Source of the DNA: Deltaproteobacteria bacterium UBA4427
GTDB lineage: Bacteria; Myxococcota_A; UBA9160; UBA4427
NCBI GenBank assembly: GCA_002390675.1
Contig: DGPZ01000102.1
Coordinates: forward strand, 15,818-51,569
Direction: 5' to 3'
DNA length: 35,752 bases
The stretch's first letter is position 1, and every line of letters starts with the position of its first letter. The notes below the pieces were generated by a model. That model did no database searches and was not told the origin of the DNA. It saw only the letters and a list, made by a program, of their open reading frames with translations. A program made the translations under genes and the position numbers. This document shows, piece by piece, positions 33,874 through 35,752 of this stretch.

Positions 33874-34017
33874 CTCGCTCTTCGCCCGCCGCACTTCCGG
33901 CTGTGAAACACGCGCAGAACGTGTGCGAGTCATTAATCCCGTCTCAGTTCGGCGTCGACTTGCGCCGATACCCCCCTTCGAGTCCGCTCGCGTGCGGACC
34001 GAGAGGGAGCGGCAGGC

Positions 34018-34593
34018 GTGCAAGCGGGTAGCAACTCAGGTATTCCCGATCCGTCGGGAACGAGCGAGGCGGAGGAATCCGCCTCATGGAATGGCAGCGA
34101 TCGTCGTGCGGGCGATCGTCGCGATGTTCCCACGCGCCCGTGGACGAGCCTCTTCACGCCGAAGCGACGGGCTACCGGCCGCCGCGAGGAAGATCATTCG
34201 AGCTACGTCGACCGCTACACGCGCCGCGATGTCGCTCTGCTGACCAGTATCTTCCTGCTGAACGTCGGTGATGCCTTATTTACCATGCGATGGCTCGATC
34301 GCGGTGGACTCGAAGCGAATCCGGTGATGGATTTCTTCCTGGACATCGGCCCCGGCGCGTTCCTCGCGCAGAAATGCCTGGTCGTCGGCTTCTGGCTTCT
34401 GATCTTGCTCGTCCACAAGAACTTCCGCTTCGCGCGGGCCGGGCTCTACGCTTCGCTTGCCGTATACGCGGTTCTGATGGCAGTCCACTTAGCGATTATC
34501 GCACTCGGCATCGAGCCACCGAAGCAAGTCGAAGCAACTGCCTCCGAGCCCGCACACATCATCCAAACAGCCGACCGACCAAGAGCGGAATAA
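34018..34593 (+). CDS. DUF5658-type small membrane protein
   Basis: This 191-residue protein has a charged, Arg-rich N-terminal 70 residues and then three helices (about 72-90, 113-132, 143-163). Leu-Leu-Asn-Val-Gly-Asp-Ala-Leu-Phe-Thr-Met followed by Glu-Ala-Asn-Pro-Val-Met matches the DUF5658 pattern, a family of unknown function. GAGGGAG precedes the GTG start. Its 3' end runs 35 bases into the tail of the convergent rsmE gene. Confidence 0.8.
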   Translation: MQAGSNSGIPDPSGTSEAEESASWNGSDRRAGDRRDVPTRPWTSLFTPKRRATGRREEDHSSYVDRYTRRDVALLTSIFLLNVGDALFTMRWLDRGGLEANPVMDFFLDIGPGAFLAQKCLVVGFWLLILLVHKNFRFARAGLYASLAVYAVLMAVHLAIIALGIEPPKQVEATASEPAHIIQTADRPRAE

Positions 34594-35272
34594 CCGGTTC
34601 AACGCGGAGAATTCGCGGCCCGAGACTCACACTCTCGAACCCGATCTGCTTGAGCCGCTCCATCTCGAAGTCAACGAAGCCACCTTCTGGCCCGATGAAG
34701 AGTGTGACGGGCTCGCCAAGTGCGTGAGGGCAGGGCTCGCTTGCTGCAGGATGCGCAACGATCGCGCGCCGCCCCTCGATTCGCGGCGCTAAGACCTCGT
34801 CGACGAGGGATTCGAAATAGCGATGGGTCGAGAACTCGGGCAGAACCGTATCGCGTGCTTGCTCGAGCCCGAGCAGCATTCGCTCGTGAATCGCTTCCTG
34901 CTCGAGCACACGGCTTTGCCAGAAGCTCTTTTCCGTTCGCGCCGTCCCCGCAACCAGAAGCGATTCGACGCCGAGACTCGCGAGCGTCGTCACAAGCCTC
35001 CGAAAAACGGGCGGCCTGGGCATCGCCAAAACGACGTGCAGGGGAAGTTTCGCAGGAGGCTCGGCTTCTAAGTCGATGGCCAGTTCAAGCACCTCGCGGT
35101 CCAGCGTCAGAATTTCCCCGCGGCCCAACTGCCCCCCGACAAGCCCAACGCGTAAAGAGTCTCCGGCTCGCACCTTCAGAATCTCATCCGCATGCCGGCG
35201 TCTTCGTCCATCGAGTCGCACGCGCATCGTCGCCCGATCGAGCTCGGTTTCCTCAATCAACAAGCAGTTCAT
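34559..35272 (-). CDS. rsmE: 16S rRNA (uridine1498-N3)-methyltransferase
   Basis: This 237-residue SPOUT methyltransferase methylates U1498 in 16S rRNA with S-adenosylmethionine. The N-terminal PUA-like domain (about 1-70) is followed by the knotted domain with Gly-Pro-Glu-Gly-Gly at 194-198 and Leu-Gly-Pro-Arg-Ile-Leu-Arg-Val-Glu at 218-226. The usual Arg-Thr-Glu-Thr-Ala end of that motif reads Arg-Val-Glu-Pro-Val here, a mild variation near the cofactor loop. It is convergent with the DUF5658 gene and divergent from apaG across 44 bases. Confidence 0.93.
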   Translation of the reverse strand: MNCLLIEETELDRATMRVRLDGRRRRHADEILKVRAGDSLRVGLVGGQLGRGEILTLDREVLELAIDLEAEPPAKLPLHVVLAMPRPPVFRRLVTTLASLGVESLLVAGTARTEKSFWQSRVLEQEAIHERMLLGLEQARDTVLPEFSTHRYFESLVDEVLAPRIEGRRAIVAHPAASEPCPHALGEPVTLFIGPEGGFVDFEMERLKQIGFESVSLGPRILRVEPVIPLLVGRLFG

Positions 35273-35316
35273 GAGACCCGACTCCCATATGGCGCTCGAC
35301 TGCTAAGGTTCGGCTC

Positions 35317-35727
35317 GTGGACCACAACGACGCCTTCGAAACCAGCTCTGAAGCCCTCACCCAGGACGTGCGAGTCATCGTTCGCGCCCGCTATTCCGAA
35401 GAACACAGCGCCCCCGCCTCGAGTCGTTGGTTCTTCCTCTACACGATTCGAATCGCTAACGAAGGCGAGACACCCGTCCAGCTCTTGAATCGGCATTGGA
35501 CGATCATCGACGCGACGGGGCATACGGAAGAGGTCCACGGCCCCGGCGTCGTCGGAGAACAGCCCGTGCTCGAACCCGGCCAAGCTTTTGAATACACCTC
35601 CGGCTGTCCTCTCACGACGCCCTTCGGTTCCATGGCTGGCAGCTTCGAAATGCAGCGCGCCGACGGGACCGAATTCGAAGCCGAAGTCGGTCTCTTCCAA
35701 TTGATGCAACCCGGATCGATTCACTAA
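35317..35727 (+). CDS. apaG: ApaG-domain protein
   Basis: This 136-residue ApaG protein has a fibronectin-like beta fold. Recognisable segments are Tyr-Thr-Ile-Arg-Ile-Ala-Asn-Glu-Gly, Leu-Leu-Asn-Arg-His-Trp-Thr-Ile, Val-His-Gly-Pro-Gly-Val-Val-Gly-Glu-Gln-Pro, Leu-Glu-Pro-Gly-Gln-Ala-Phe-Glu-Tyr-Thr-Ser-Gly-Cys and Gly-Ser-Met-Ala-Gly-Ser-Phe. The molecular role is unclear; it has been linked to Co2+/Mg2+ resistance. The start is GTG. The length is normal and the reading frame complete. Confidence 0.93.
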   Translation: MDHNDAFETSSEALTQDVRVIVRARYSEEHSAPASSRWFFLYTIRIANEGETPVQLLNRHWTIIDATGHTEEVHGPGVVGEQPVLEPGQAFEYTSGCPLTTPFGSMAGSFEMQRADGTEFEAEVGLFQLMQPGSIH

Positions 35728-35752
35728 CGAAGACCGGCTAGACACCAAGCCG

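Noticed and set aside
1..35752. tRNA genes, CRISPR arrays, insertion sequences, phage or integrase genes
   Set aside because: I looked for cloverleaf signatures, regularly spaced repeats, and transposase or integrase motifs and saw none.

Overview
The window is about 60% GC and densely coded. It reads as a chromosomal stretch of a Gram-negative bacterium: it has a complete Na+-NQR operon, an outer-membrane porin, a lipoprotein-type ApbE and a type IV pilin leader. The mix of acyl-CoA genes (DUF35 Zn-ribbon, MaoC pair, two-subunit acyl-CoA dehydrogenase), an H-NOX/GGDEF-EAL pair and a PEP-CTERM-like remnant would suit an uncultured proteobacterial or Myxococcota/Binatota-type lineage, but the taxonomic call is weak. 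No tRNA, rRNA, CRISPR array, insertion sequence or prophage was seen.

Layout. 1-4.2 kb: acyl-CoA related genes on the plus strand (Zn-ribbon OB-fold protein, PHP phosphoesterase, two MaoC-fold proteins) and a D-aminoacylase-like amidohydrolase. 4.2-12.6 kb: a mixed block with a COG2509 FAD protein (minus), glpD, an SDR oxidoreductase, a GST-like protein and an OsmC protein (both minus), and recQ. 12.9-14.9 kb: an H-NOX heme sensor coupled to a GGDEF-EAL c-di-GMP enzyme. 15.2-17.7 kb: two acyl-CoA dehydrogenases that look like subunits of one heteromer. 17.7-18.8 kb: a gene-poor gap with a strong hairpin and a possible decayed PEP-CTERM gene. 18.8-26.2 kb: nqrABCDEF followed, after a strong terminator, by apbE. 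26.4-27.8 kb: dgkA-like, MAPEG and the tiny nqrM. 27.8-31.5 kb (minus): a four-gene operon of porin, exported FMN-binding protein, four-helix membrane protein and a second ApbE. 31.8-35.7 kb: a truncated pilin, HupE/UreJ, a DUF5658 protein, rsmE (minus) and apaG.

How it fits together. Two separate covalent-flavin systems lie side by side. The first is Na+-NQR: NqrB and NqrC carry Ser-Gly-Ala-Thr flavinylation sites, NqrD and NqrE carry the conserved cysteines, ApbE attaches FMN, and NqrM is needed for maturation. The second is the minus-strand operon, which has its own ApbE, an FMN-binding client, a membrane protein with a His-x-His motif in a helix, and a porin. Its promoter overlaps two Fur-box-like palindromes. 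I infer that this is an iron-repressed extracytoplasmic electron-transfer system, perhaps for ferric reduction or iron uptake. It is the most interesting candidate for an undescribed system here.
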